DNA of 50,206 nt, from the NCBI GenBank assembly GCA_041617155.1, contig JBFJPL010000016.1, positions 1 through 50,206 on the forward strand, read 5' to 3'. The position numbers were made by a program, and so were the translations under genes. The first letter of the stretch is position 1. Each line of letters opens with the position of its first letter. Positions 18,077-26,505 of the stretch are shown here, piece by piece. The notes below the pieces were generated by a model. That model saw only the letters and a program-made list of their open reading frames with translations, searched no databases and had not been told where the DNA came from. Source of the stretch: CAMYKD01 sp041617155. Its GTDB lineage: Bacteria > Pseudomonadota > Alphaproteobacteria > Kiloniellales > JAKSDN01.

Positions 18077-19103
18077 GGATCAGGCGGGAGGCCAATGTCG
18101 CCAGCGTCTCCCGCTCTTGCCCAACCAGGTTTTCGCCGAGCAGCTTGATCTTGCCGATGTTCCCGCTGCTGGCGTCGTCCATGTCGTCGCTGCCGATATC
18201 GAGGCGCGCCTGGAAGCGGTAGTAGCGTCGCTCGCCTTCGGGCCCGGTCGGCAGAACCTCGCTGACCTGTTGATCGACCACGACGGCGTCGCCGTCGCAC
18301 ATCAAGGAGAACAGCGGCTGGGCCCAGCGCGCCGCGCCCCAGTCCTTGACCTCGGTAAAACGCAGACCGCGGGTCAGCTGGCCGGTGCCGAGCGAGACTA
18401 GGATGAAATCCCTCGCTTCCGGGTGCAGGCGCCGCGCCTCCACATAGGCGAAAAGCGCCGGGTTGTAGGCGATCACCGCGCCGTCGATCAGGGCGTGGTA
18501 GGCCTTGCCGTTCATGGTCTTGATCTGGGCCGGTTCGAAATAGGTCGGCGCCGCGGTGGCGGCGCGCACCACCGTCGCCATGGGAAAATCGTCGCTGTCC
18601 TCTCGTTGCGCCTCCCGGCTCCGGAACAGGAAGGGCGCGCGCTGCTCGACCTCGTAGCAGGTGACCAGGGAGTCGACCAGCGCTTCGGACAGCATGGTCT
18701 CGCCGAACACCCGGCTCAGCACCTGTTCGATTCCCGTGGCGGGATATTTTTCGTCGACCAGGTTGCCGACCGCCTGGATCTGGTGCCAGACCGAGCGCGA
18801 GAAGACCCGCGGACCGCCGATTTCGTACAGCCGCGCCACATCGGAGGCCTTGAAGCGCGGCTTGCCTTCGGGGTCCGGTGCCACCATGGCCAGGCCGAGC
18901 AGGGCGCCGGTCGAGGTGCCGGTGACCAGATCGAACAGCTCGGCGGTCGGCCGCCCCGCCAGGCGCTCCAGCTCCGCCAGGACCATGGCCGGCAGAATGC
19001 CGCGAATCCCCCCGCCGTCGATCGACAGGATGCGCACCGGGCGCGACTTGCCGGCAAAGAGCCGCGTCACACGGCCAACCATGCTCTCTAGAGACAAAGA
19101 CAA
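18069..19103 (-). CDS. Patatin-like phospholipase
   Basis: This is a 344-residue patatin-domain lipid acyl hydrolase. The oxyanion loop SIDGGGIRG, the nucleophile elbow GTSTG (Ser64) and the catalytic aspartate in DGA (Asp207) are all present, so it should be active. It is of the plant-patatin/CapV-like type, with ATVVRAATAAPTYFEPAQIK and LVSLGTGQLTRGL, rather than the RssA type. The start is taken as TTG at 19103 because GGAGG lies 6 bases before it; the ATG at 19082 would lose seven residues. No transmembrane segment is seen. No cyclase or CBASS partner is nearby, so defence is not supported. Confidence 0.88.
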   Translation of the reverse strand: MSLSLESMVGRVTRLFAGKSRPVRILSIDGGGIRGILPAMVLAELERLAGRPTAELFDLVTGTSTGALLGLAMVAPDPEGKPRFKASDVARLYEIGGPRVFSRSVWHQIQAVGNLVDEKYPATGIEQVLSRVFGETMLSEALVDSLVTCYEVEQRAPFLFRSREAQREDSDDFPMATVVRAATAAPTYFEPAQIKTMNGKAYHALIDGAVIAYNPALFAYVEARRLHPEARDFILVSLGTGQLTRGLRFTEVKDWGAARWAQPLFSLMCDGDAVVVDQQVSEVLPTGPEGERRYYRFQARLDIGSDDMDDASSGNIGKIKLLGENLVGQERETLATLASRLILS

Positions 19104-19205
19104 ACTGGTCCTCCGGCCCAGGCTGGATTTCGTGGCGGCGTCACGAGCGATCCGACCGGCAATAACGCAGGTATGGTTTAATTACGGTGAAACAAGCCAA
19201 AGCAT

Positions 19206-19853
19206 CTATGAACGCCGGCCGCTGTCGATCTTGCGCCTGAGCGCCCGGGCCGCCGCTTCCGGATCGGCCGCGGCGCAGATCGCCGAGACGACCGCGACCC
19301 CCTCGACGCCACAGGCCATGACCTCGGCCGCCCGGTCGGCCTGGATACCGCCGATCGCGACCATCGGCAGCGACAAGAGGCGGCGCATGGCGGTCAGTCC
19401 GGTTAGGCCGATCGCCTCGCCCGCGTCGGCCTTGCTGCCGGTCGGGTAGACCGGACCGACACCGACATAGTCGACCAGTGCCGGATCGGCGATCGCCGCC
19501 TCCTCGGCATCGCCGGCCGAGACCCCGAGGATCTTATCCGGGCCGAGCGCCGCGCGCGCCTCGGCGGGAGCCAGATCGTCCTGCCCCAGGTGCAGGCCGT
19601 CGGCGGCCGCCGCCAAGGTGACCTCCAGGCGGTCGTTGATGATCAGCGGGATGCCGAGCGGCGCCAGCACGGCCTTGAGCGCCCGCGCGCGCTCGACCAT
19701 CCGGTCGCTCGCCATGGCCTTCTCCCGCAGTTGGACGAGAGTGACGCCGCCGCTGACCGCCGCCGCGACCACGGCCACCAGATCCCGGCCGGCGAGCGCC
19801 TCGGAACCGGCCACCAGGTAGAGGGACAGATCGAACGCCGGCCGCCGGGTCAC
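19206..19853 (-). CDS. thiE: Thiamine-phosphate synthase
   Basis: ThiE joins hydroxymethylpyrimidine diphosphate and hydroxyethylthiazole phosphate into thiamine monophosphate. The 215-residue TIM barrel shows SLYLVAGSEALAGRD, GGVTLVQLREK, IPLIINDRLEV, ADGLHLGQDD, VDYVGVGPVYPTGSK and MVAIGGIQADRAAEV, the full set of family motifs. The start is GTG 19853, overlapping the thiM stop by 4 bp (GTGA), so the two are coupled and serve thiazole salvage. Confidence 0.95.
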   Translation of the reverse strand: MTRRPAFDLSLYLVAGSEALAGRDLVAVVAAAVSGGVTLVQLREKAMASDRMVERARALKAVLAPLGIPLIINDRLEVTLAAAADGLHLGQDDLAPAEARAALGPDKILGVSAGDAEEAAIADPALVDYVGVGPVYPTGSKADAGEAIGLTGLTAMRRLLSLPMVAIGGIQADRAAEVMACGVEGVAVVSAICAAADPEAAARALRRKIDSGRRS

Positions 19854-20644
19854 TGGATCCTCGCGCCCTGGTTCAAGGTCGCCGCGTCGAGTTTGTAGAG
19901 CGTGTCGATCAGGCGCACGCGGAAGCTGGCCGGCCCCTGGGCCTCGGCGGCCGCCAGCTCCCCGCACAGGCCCAAGATGGCGAGTGCGTGAACCGTCGCG
20001 CTCATGGCGTCCGCGCTGACCGCGCAGCAGGCGCCGACCAAACAGGTGAGCGCGCAATCGAGCCCCGCGACCCTGGCGATCAACGAATCGCCGTTGGCCA
20101 CGGCGACGATGCTCTTGCCATCGATCACGTAGTCGACCGCGCCGGTCACGGCCACCACGGCACCGGTCGCCTTGGCAAGCTCGTAGGCCGCGTCCAGCGC
20201 CTCGGTCGAATCGACCCGCTGATCGCCGCGGCGCGCCGGCGGCCGGTTCAGAGCCAGCGCCATGATCTCCGTTCCGTTGCCACGGATCACGCTCGGTTGC
20301 AGGTGTGCCAGCCGCCGCGCGACTTCGCCGCGATGGGTGCTGAGCGTGCCGCCGACCGGATCCAGCACCCAGGGTTTGCCCAGGTCGACCGCCATGCGTG
20401 CCGCCGCCACCATGGGCTCCAGCCAGCTGGCCGACAGGGTGCCGATGTTGATCGTCAAGGCATCGGCCTCGGCGACGACGTCCCGCACCTCCCGGGCGTC
20501 GTGGATCATCACCGGCAAGGCACCGACCGCCAGCAAGAGGTTGGTCGCGATATCCATGGCGATCAGATTGGTGATGTTGTGAACCAGCGGCGCACGCCGT
20601 CTGAGCGCGTTGAGCGTTTGCCCGGGTTCGGTCGTCTTGGTCAT
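19850..20644 (-). CDS. thiM: Hydroxyethylthiazole kinase
   Basis: ThiM phosphorylates 4-methyl-5-hydroxyethylthiazole for thiamine salvage. The 264-residue protein has APLVHNITNLIAMDIATNLL, VLDPVGGTLSTHR, VIRGNGTEIMAL and the DYVIDG region. The usual catalytic loop VxGTGC is read here as VAGLDC: the key Cys197 is kept but the two preceding residues differ, which might affect activity. The ATG at 20644 matches the family N-terminus. I see no TPP riboswitch in the 145 bp upstream; a TGACAG/CTGTCA inverted repeat is there instead. Confidence 0.92.
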   Translation of the reverse strand: MTKTTEPGQTLNALRRRAPLVHNITNLIAMDIATNLLLAVGALPVMIHDAREVRDVVAEADALTINIGTLSASWLEPMVAAARMAVDLGKPWVLDPVGGTLSTHRGEVARRLAHLQPSVIRGNGTEIMALALNRPPARRGDQRVDSTEALDAAYELAKATGAVVAVTGAVDYVIDGKSIVAVANGDSLIARVAGLDCALTCLVGACCAVSADAMSATVHALAILGLCGELAAAEAQGPASFRVRLIDTLYKLDAATLNQGARIQ

Positions 20645-20676
20645 TGTGGGGTATCTCGCGCCTAACCCACCGAAGA

Positions 20677-20700
20677 TGACAGCCTGCCTCGGGACTGTCA
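20677..20700. promoter_or_regulatory. Inverted repeat between thiM and pyrE
   Basis: TGACAG (20677-20682) and CTGTCA (20695-20700) form a perfect 6-bp inverted repeat with a 12-bp spacer, in the divergent thiM/pyrE interval. It could be an operator for either gene. The evidence is the symmetry alone. Confidence 0.3.
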
Positions 20701-20789
20701 AAGTGGCCGCGCGTGTGAAAAATAGGGCCGGGGATAATTGCGCCGGCTTCGCCGATTGATCAGAAAAGCTGCCGAGGGAGAGCCCAAAG

Positions 20790-21473
20790 ATGCCGGAAAG
20801 CCGCGTTCCGAGTGAAACGGCCCGAACCGCCGCCGCCATCCTGCTGGAGATCGAAGCGGTGCTGTTCCGCCCGGACGACCCCTTTGTCTTGACCTCCGGC
20901 CGGGCCAGCCCGGTCTATGTCGACTGCCGCAAGATCATCTCCTTCCCGCGCGGCCGCGCCGCGCTGATGGACCTGGCGGTCGAGACCATCAAGCGCGAGG
21001 TCGGCTTCGAATCTCTGGAAGCCATCGCCGGCGGCGAGACAGCGGGCATCCCCTTCGCCGCCTGGATCGCCGAGCGCCTGGGCCTGCCGATGCTCTACGT
21101 GCGCAAGAAAGCCAAGGGATTCGGCCGCAATGCCCAGATCGAAGGCGCCTTCGCCGAAGGCGACCGGGTGCTGCTGGTCGAGGACCTGGCGACCGACGGC
21201 GGCTCGAAGCTCAACTTCGTCGAGGCGATCCGCAAGGCCGGGGGCCAGATCGCCCATTGCTTCGTGATCTTCCACTACGGCATCTTCCCGCAGTCCGTGG
21301 CCGCGCTGGCCGCACGCGGAGTCGCCCTGCACGCGCTCGCCACCTGGTGGGACGTGCTGGCGTTGGCCGAGGAGCGCGGCGACCTTGCCGGCGACAAGGC
21401 CGCCCAGGTCCGCGCCTTCCTGGACGACCCGGAGGGCTGGGCCGCGGCCCGGGATGTCGCCGCCGACGGTTGA
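20790..21473 (+). CDS. pyrE: Orotate phosphoribosyltransferase
   Basis: PyrE makes orotidine 5'-phosphate from orotate and PRPP in pyrimidine synthesis. The 227-residue protein has FVLTSGRASPVYVDCRKI, LEAIAGGETAGIPFAAWIA, MLYVRKKAKGFG and the PRPP-binding motif VLLVEDLATDGGSK (about residues 127-140). GGGAG upstream of the ATG at 20790 supports the start. It is transcribed away from thiM and seems to be a single-gene unit. Confidence 0.95.
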   Translation: MPESRVPSETARTAAAILLEIEAVLFRPDDPFVLTSGRASPVYVDCRKIISFPRGRAALMDLAVETIKREVGFESLEAIAGGETAGIPFAAWIAERLGLPMLYVRKKAKGFGRNAQIEGAFAEGDRVLLVEDLATDGGSKLNFVEAIRKAGGQIAHCFVIFHYGIFPQSVAALAARGVALHALATWWDVLALAEERGDLAGDKAAQVRAFLDDPEGWAAARDVAADG

Positions 21474-21512
21474 ACGGCGCCCTGCCGCGAGGCGTGCGAA
21501 GCTCCGTCTTCG

Positions 21513-22628
21513 CTAGGCCGGCTCCACCCTGAGCTGATAGTCGCCCGCGCCGTCGTAGCTGCGGACCATCACGAAGTAGGAGGCCCCGGCCTCGGCCGGA
21601 AAGGTGATCCGCTCGTCCGCGGCGACGGTATAGGCGCGGAAATCCCAGAGCTCCGGCGTCGGCGGCTCGTCTTTTCGGACGTAGAGGTCGAAGTCGGCGT
21701 CGGCCGGCCCGTCCAATATCACCGAAAAGGCGCTCGGCACCTTCAGCTCGAAGGTGGTCTGCTCGCCGGCGCGCGGCAGGGAACCGTTCACGGCGGCGCC
21801 AAGCTGCAGTTGCTGGATCGTGCTGCGCTCGCCGTAGAGCGCGATCGCGCCCTTGATGTCGTCGTCCGCCAAATTCACGCGATCGGGCGAATAGAAGGCG
21901 AACATGATCGCCGACTCGTCCTGCGAGTGGGACAGCCCCAGCAGGTGACCGATCTCGTGGATCGCGACCTGCAGCAAGAGGATCCCGTTGGCGGTCGGAT
22001 CGTCGACCCACCGCTCGGCCTCGTCGAAATGCAGATCGCCGGCGTTTGGTCCACCGCACGGCGGCGGGAAAAAGGCGTGGGCCAGAATATTTCCCGCGCC
22101 GTCGAAGCCGTCGCCGTCACCGTGGTTGCCGCTGCGCCAGGCGATGCGGAAATCGGGATTGCGGTTCGCCTCGACCTCCTGGAACCGCAGGTTGGCGACC
22201 CCCTCCCAGGCCTCGAACGCCTGGCGCACGATCTCGCGCTCGCGCGACCCCGCCAGATCGGCGGTGCCGTTGATGAAGGCATAGCTGAGGTCGTTCTTGT
22301 TGTACTTGCAGCCGCGCAGGACGAACGGCGCGCCCGGGGTTTCACCGCCCGGGCTGACCGGAATGTCCGGCACGCCGCAACGCGGCTGTTCCAGCGATTT
22401 CTTGGTGATCGGGCCGACGATGCCGTCCGGCTTGAGGTGGTAAAATCTTTGGTAGCGGCGGACCGAGCGCTGGGTCGCCGGACATAAGCGGCCGGGCTCG
22501 AAAGTGCCACGCAGGTAACCGAACCGCGTGAGCAGCGTCTGCAGCGCAACGACGTCCTGGTTATGCGACTTGGCCGTCAAGGGCTCCTTCGTGGCGAAGC
22601 AAAATCGTTCCTTTGCATGTTTAGCCAT
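21513..22628 (-). CDS. Matrix-metalloprotease-like protease with cysteine switch
   Basis: This is a 371-residue zinc metalloprotease with the domain order of animal matrix metalloproteases. Residues about 22-80 form a peptidoglycan-binding domain (DVVALQTLLTRFGYLRGTF, YHLKPDGIVGPITKKSLE). PRCGVPD follows with Cys84, the exact cysteine-switch motif that keeps proMMPs inactive. The matrixin domain (about 97-270) has structural-metal residues (NHGDGDGFDGAG, LAHAFFPP, GDLHFDE), the zinc site HEIGHLLGLSH (His224, Glu225, His228, His234) and the Met-turn Met242. Residues about 281-371 resemble a pre-peptidase C-terminal (PPC) domain. No N-terminal signal peptide is visible from this ATG, which has GGGAG 7 bases upstream. 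Upstream codons give no convincing leader either. Confidence 0.9.
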   Translation of the reverse strand: MAKHAKERFCFATKEPLTAKSHNQDVVALQTLLTRFGYLRGTFEPGRLCPATQRSVRRYQRFYHLKPDGIVGPITKKSLEQPRCGVPDIPVSPGGETPGAPFVLRGCKYNKNDLSYAFINGTADLAGSREREIVRQAFEAWEGVANLRFQEVEANRNPDFRIAWRSGNHGDGDGFDGAGNILAHAFFPPPCGGPNAGDLHFDEAERWVDDPTANGILLLQVAIHEIGHLLGLSHSQDESAIMFAFYSPDRVNLADDDIKGAIALYGERSTIQQLQLGAAVNGSLPRAGEQTTFELKVPSAFSVILDGPADADFDLYVRKDEPPTPELWDFRAYTVAADERITFPAEAGASYFVMVRSYDGAGDYQLRVEPA

Positions 22629-22721
22629 GATCAAGCTCCCGCGTTCTTCAAACGCGACGAACCTAGCACAAAATCTCCCAAAAGTAGAGCGGCAGATCAA
22701 CCAACGGTGGCTTGCGGCCGA

Positions 22722-23330
22722 TTACTCCAGGTGGCCGACGAAGCCGCTCACGGTCTCGGTCACCGGACCTTCGTCGGGCAGCGGTTGCGCTTCCGCGTAG
22801 GCCCGGGTACCGGGGTGAACGGCGATCGGGCCCCGGTCCGGATCGATCGGCTCGATGCCCGGCACCTCTATGCCGTGCTCGGCCAGCGCCTCGCTGATCA
22901 GGAAGGCGTGGCGATCGGGAAAGTCCGGCCGGCTGACCAGTAGGTGGTCGCCGAAGGAGAACAACCAGCGCAGCGGAACGCCGCCGAACTCGGCGAAAGG
23001 CGCGCGGCCGTCCTGCAGGGCCGCCGCATCGGCGACCGAGAGGATGCCGACGTCGAACTGCGCGGTGCTGAGCAGGCTGGCCAGGCGCCAGGGGTCCGGC
23101 GCGCGGCTGGCCCTGGCCTTGCTTTCGGGCAGCGCTGCGATCAGCACCTCCGCGACCTTGAGGCCGAGCGGATAGCTCGGCCCGTCGGCCCGGCTGGTGC
23201 CGATCAAGAGGCGCCGCTTGCGGTAGATCACCCACTGGCGATAGGGCGTATGGCCCTGGGTCAGCAGCAGGGCCGCCGCGCCGAGGCCGAGCCTGAGAAG
23301 ATGACGCCGACGCATCGCAAGCCGGCTCAT
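22722..23330 (-). CDS. Short TAXI-type periplasmic binding-like protein
   Basis: This is a 202-residue protein with a Tat-like or Sec leader (MSRLAMRRRHLLRLGLGAAA), so it is probably periplasmic. After the leader it shows the opening of TAXI-family TRAP solute receptors: LLIGTSRADGPSYPLGLKVA, then FDVGILSVADAAALQDG, and near the end IAVHPGTRAYAEA, which resembles the family C-terminal motif. Typical TAXI proteins have over 300 residues, so about 110 from the middle are absent. It may be a compact derivative that binds something without a TRAP transporter. Its ATG overlaps the formamidase stop (ATGA), so the two are coupled. No TRAP membrane genes are nearby. Confidence 0.6.
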   Translation of the reverse strand: MSRLAMRRRHLLRLGLGAAALLLTQGHTPYRQWVIYRKRRLLIGTSRADGPSYPLGLKVAEVLIAALPESKARASRAPDPWRLASLLSTAQFDVGILSVADAAALQDGRAPFAEFGGVPLRWLFSFGDHLLVSRPDFPDRHAFLISEALAEHGIEVPGIEPIDPDRGPIAVHPGTRAYAEAQPLPDEGPVTETVSGFVGHLE

Positions 23331-24583
23331 TTCTTCTCGAACACCGTGAGCGGCAGCACCGCCGAGACCGTGTAGTTCGGCACGTCGACCACCTGGCCGA
23401 TCCGCAGATCGACCGCGACGCTGCACAGGATATAGGCCTGCTCGCGGGTCAGGCCGCGCTCGCGCACCAGATAGTCGATCATCTCGATCAGCGCGTTGCG
23501 CGCCGCCAGGCTCAGGTCCTCCGACAGGTTCTCCAGGTTGGTGATCTTTTGCCCGTCGAGATAGCTGACATAGGGCGGAATCTCGCCCTTGGCCTTCAGC
23601 GGAAAGCCGACCGTGGCATAGAATTCGCTCGGCGCCAGGGCCTTGAGCTCGGCGCCGCCTTCGAAGTGCGGCGAGGTGATGTCCTTGGCCTTGCCTTTCA
23701 GGACCCGCGTGGTGACGGTCACCGTGCCGCCCATCTCGATCGCGGTGCCGGAAACCTCGCCATCGCCCTGGGCGTAGTGCACGTCGCCGACGAATAGGCC
23801 GCAGCCCTCGACGAAGCAGGGCAGCAGCAATGTGGTGCCGACCTGCATCTGCTTGACGTCCATGTTGCCGCCGTTCTCGCGCGGCGGGATGGTGCGCAGG
23901 CACTTTTCCTTGTGGCTGCCTTCCGGACCGCAGACCGCGCGCGGCAGGGCGCCGATCGGCTGCGGTCCCAGGACAACGCCGCCGGCCGCGCCCAAGAGGT
24001 TCTCGCGCGCCAGCCAGGCCTCGACCTCCGGCGCGCCCGGCAGCACGCCGACCGAGCCCATGAATCCGGCGAAGGGAATCCGCACGCCGGGCATCTGCTC
24101 CGAGGTCGCGGCCAGGCGCGTGAGGCGCCAGTTGACGATATGCGGTTCGGGGAAGAGGTCGCGCAGGAAGCCGAAGCCGGGCACGATGACCGTATAGCCG
24201 TATTCGTCCGGCTCGATGTCGACCAGGGTGACCGCCAGCACGTCGCCGCGCCTGGCGCCCTCGATATGGACCGGGCCGGTCATGGGATGGACCAGGTTGA
24301 GGTCGACGGCGGTGACGTCGTCGGCCACGGAATCCAGCTTCAGGTCGCTGTCCAGCGCGTCGCGCGTCTCGAAGGCGATGTGATCGCCCGGCTTGGCCCG
24401 GACCACCGCGTTGATCGCCGGATGGTAGCGGTTGAAGCAGTTCGGATCATCGGCGCAGTGCGCGCCGGCCTTGGCGACGATCACCCGCGTCTGCCACTGC
24501 ACATCCGAGGTGTCGGCCAGGACCCCTGTGGCGCAGGCCAGGCCGGCGGCCAGCGCAACGGCGAAACGATAGACGAGCTTCAT
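23327..24583 (-). CDS. Exported acetamidase/formamidase family protein
   Basis: This is a 418-residue FmdA/AmdA-family amidohydrolase. A cleavable signal peptide (MKLVYRFAVALAAGLACATG, cut after VLA) places it in the periplasm, unusual for a family that is mostly cytoplasmic. Family segments are HPAINAVVRAKPGDHIAFET, VHIEGARRGDVLAVTLVDIE, RENGGNMDVKQMQVGTTLLL, GDVHYAQGDGEVSGTAIEMG and YLVRERGLTREQAYILCSVA. It should hydrolyse a short-chain amide, releasing ammonia; the true substrate is unknown. GGGGAGGGG in front of the ATG is a strong Shine-Dalgarno. It is the first gene of a two-gene operon with the TAXI-like protein. Confidence 0.88.
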   Translation of the reverse strand: MKLVYRFAVALAAGLACATGVLADTSDVQWQTRVIVAKAGAHCADDPNCFNRYHPAINAVVRAKPGDHIAFETRDALDSDLKLDSVADDVTAVDLNLVHPMTGPVHIEGARRGDVLAVTLVDIEPDEYGYTVIVPGFGFLRDLFPEPHIVNWRLTRLAATSEQMPGVRIPFAGFMGSVGVLPGAPEVEAWLARENLLGAAGGVVLGPQPIGALPRAVCGPEGSHKEKCLRTIPPRENGGNMDVKQMQVGTTLLLPCFVEGCGLFVGDVHYAQGDGEVSGTAIEMGGTVTVTTRVLKGKAKDITSPHFEGGAELKALAPSEFYATVGFPLKAKGEIPPYVSYLDGQKITNLENLSEDLSLAARNALIEMIDYLVRERGLTREQAYILCSVAVDLRIGQVVDVPNYTVSAVLPLTVFEKK

Positions 24584-24750
24584 GAACCCCTCCCCTTCGA
24601 TGACGGCCGGTCTTCGTAACCGGATGGTTTATCGGCTCGCTGACTTTAGGCCCCTGCCAAAGCGAGTTCAAGCAAGCCCATCCGCCCCGGTCCAGGGCGC
24701 TTTTAAGCGTTTATTATAGTTGATAAAGAATAGTCGTAGAATATGTCACA

Positions 24751-26253
24751 TTGATCAAGGCTTGGCCTTTGCGCCCGGAAGCTCGCATAAAGAAACTTTG
24801 GCGAAAGATCGGGGCCGGGGCGTCCGACTCCGACCCGGAAGGGCTCGATCGCGCCGATTCCAACGCTCTTGGCTGGACGGCCAAGCGGCTGCCGCTGGTC
24901 GTCGGAGCGGTCGTCATCACCGGAATCGGGTTGGCGCTGTTCTGGTTGTCGTGGGTCAATGACAGCTTGCTTCGCCAGGTAGCCCACCACGCCGCCGTTC
25001 GATGGGCCACGAAGATCGAGCAGTCGATCGATCTGGAGAACCTCGCTTCGGGCGGCGACCTGTCGCACGAGTCCGAGCACGTCCTGCGTCTGGCCACGGA
25101 GTTGGGTGATGTTTTCCGCTACAAGATCTACGCCGCGGACGGGACGGTGATCCTCGCCTCGATGGCGGACGACCTCGGCACCAGCTATGCGAATTCCTAT
25201 GAATGGCGTCGGATCGCCCGCGGGGGCACCAACGTCGAGATCCATCTGGACCAATCGGGCGGTCCGGTCGCTCATTTCGCCGAAGCCTATCTGCCTCTGA
25301 TCGAGGGCGCCGACTTCCGAGGCGCGGTCGAACTTCATGTGAACATCGGGCCTCATGTCGGCATGCACCGGCGTGGTTTCGCGGCGGCGGCCGGCGGGTT
25401 GCTCGGGCTTCTGCTGGTGAGCGCGGCTATTGCCGGCTCGATGATTTTCAAGAGTATCGTTGAGCGAGACCGGACGGAAAGGCGGTTGCGCGCCGCCAAG
25501 GAACAGGCCGAGCTGGCCAATCGGGCGAAGACGGAATTTCTCGCCAACATGAGCCACGAGTTGCGCACGCCGCTGAACTCGATCCTCGGCTTCGCCAGTA
25601 TCCTGAGGAGCGAAAGTGCCGCTGCACTGGATGAAACCGTTTCCCGTGAGTACGCCGACGACATTCACAACAGCGGCCAGCATCTCCTCGAGATCATCAA
25701 TGACGTGCTCGATGTTTCCAAGATCGAGACCGGCAAGCTGACGTTGCAAGAGCAAAGCGTGCGGATCGATCAACTGATCGAGACCTGTTTGCGCCTCACC
25801 GGGCAACGCGCCCAAACCGGCGTCATCACGATAACCACCGAAGTCGCCCCTGACCTGCCCGATGTCTGGGGCGACGAAACGTTGCTGAAGCAGATGGTGG
25901 TCAACCTGCTTTCGAATGCGTTGAAGTTCACGCCTGAGAACGGACGGGTGAGCGTGCGCGCGAGCTACGGCGGCGAAGGTCCCTTGAGGATTACCATTGC
26001 CGACACCGGCATCGGTATTGCCGAGGCGGAGATCCCACGGGTGGCGGAACGTTTCTATCAGACCGAAACCCCGTACAGAAAGAGTTACCGTGGCACCGGT
26101 CTTGGGCTATCGCTGGTCAAGTCCTTCATCGAACTGCACGGCGGCTTTCTGGAGATCCAGAGCAAACTCGGCGAAGGCACGACGGTGTCTCTGGTCTTGC
26201 CGCGGGAAAGATTGCTGTTTCAGGAAGTCCCAGCCGAGCGCGTGCCCGCTTGA
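24751..26253 (+). CDS. Membrane sensor histidine kinase (orphan)
   Basis: This is an approximately 500-residue hybrid-free sensor kinase. Two transmembrane helices (about 47-69, LPLVVGAVVITGIGLALFWL; and about 212-236) bracket a periplasmic sensor of about 140 residues with no recognised domain. A short linker leads to HisKA (FLANMSHELRTPLNSILGFA, phosphoacceptor His269). HATPase_c follows, with VVNLLSNALKFTP (N box), ITIADTGIGIA (G1) and GTGLGLSLVKSF (G2), so it is catalytically complete. The only start upstream of the first helix is TTG 24751, with no clear Shine-Dalgarno; the true start is uncertain. No response regulator lies nearby. Confidence 0.85.
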   Translation: MIKAWPLRPEARIKKLWRKIGAGASDSDPEGLDRADSNALGWTAKRLPLVVGAVVITGIGLALFWLSWVNDSLLRQVAHHAAVRWATKIEQSIDLENLASGGDLSHESEHVLRLATELGDVFRYKIYAADGTVILASMADDLGTSYANSYEWRRIARGGTNVEIHLDQSGGPVAHFAEAYLPLIEGADFRGAVELHVNIGPHVGMHRRGFAAAAGGLLGLLLVSAAIAGSMIFKSIVERDRTERRLRAAKEQAELANRAKTEFLANMSHELRTPLNSILGFASILRSESAAALDETVSREYADDIHNSGQHLLEIINDVLDVSKIETGKLTLQEQSVRIDQLIETCLRLTGQRAQTGVITITTEVAPDLPDVWGDETLLKQMVVNLLSNALKFTPENGRVSVRASYGGEGPLRITIADTGIGIAEAEIPRVAERFYQTETPYRKSYRGTGLGLSLVKSFIELHGGFLEIQSKLGEGTTVSLVLPRERLLFQEVPAERVPA

Positions 26254-26505
26254 TGGCTCGTTCGGGCACCGCTTCCATCAGCCCGAGGCCACCCGATCGA
26301 CGGACACGCGACGCCTTGCTGCTCGGGAACAGGAGCGGCGACCGGCTCGCGCCGCGCCGCTGAGGGCAAGCGCTCGAGGCGAGGACCGTCGCTCCCGCCG
26401 GCCTGCCGGGGTCGGGGGTGGCGGCGGCCGCGCAGTTCCAGGTTCGCAGGTGGCCCAAGGTCGGTTAGGATCTCACGCCGAGTCGTCGAGCGTTGGGAGA
26501 CCCGC

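Noticed and set aside
18069..19103. CBASS-type (CapV) defence effector
   Set aside because: The patatin domain resembles CapV, but no CD-NTase, E1/E2 or similar gene is near; neighbours are a thioesterase and thiamine genes.
20645..20789. TPP riboswitch ahead of thiM
   Set aside because: I could not find the conserved CUGAGA/ACCUG pattern; only a short inverted repeat is present.
26254..26505. Possible gene between the histidine kinase and the binding protein
   Set aside because: Frames here are Arg-rich low-complexity with no start signal; I see nothing in this 252-bp spacer.
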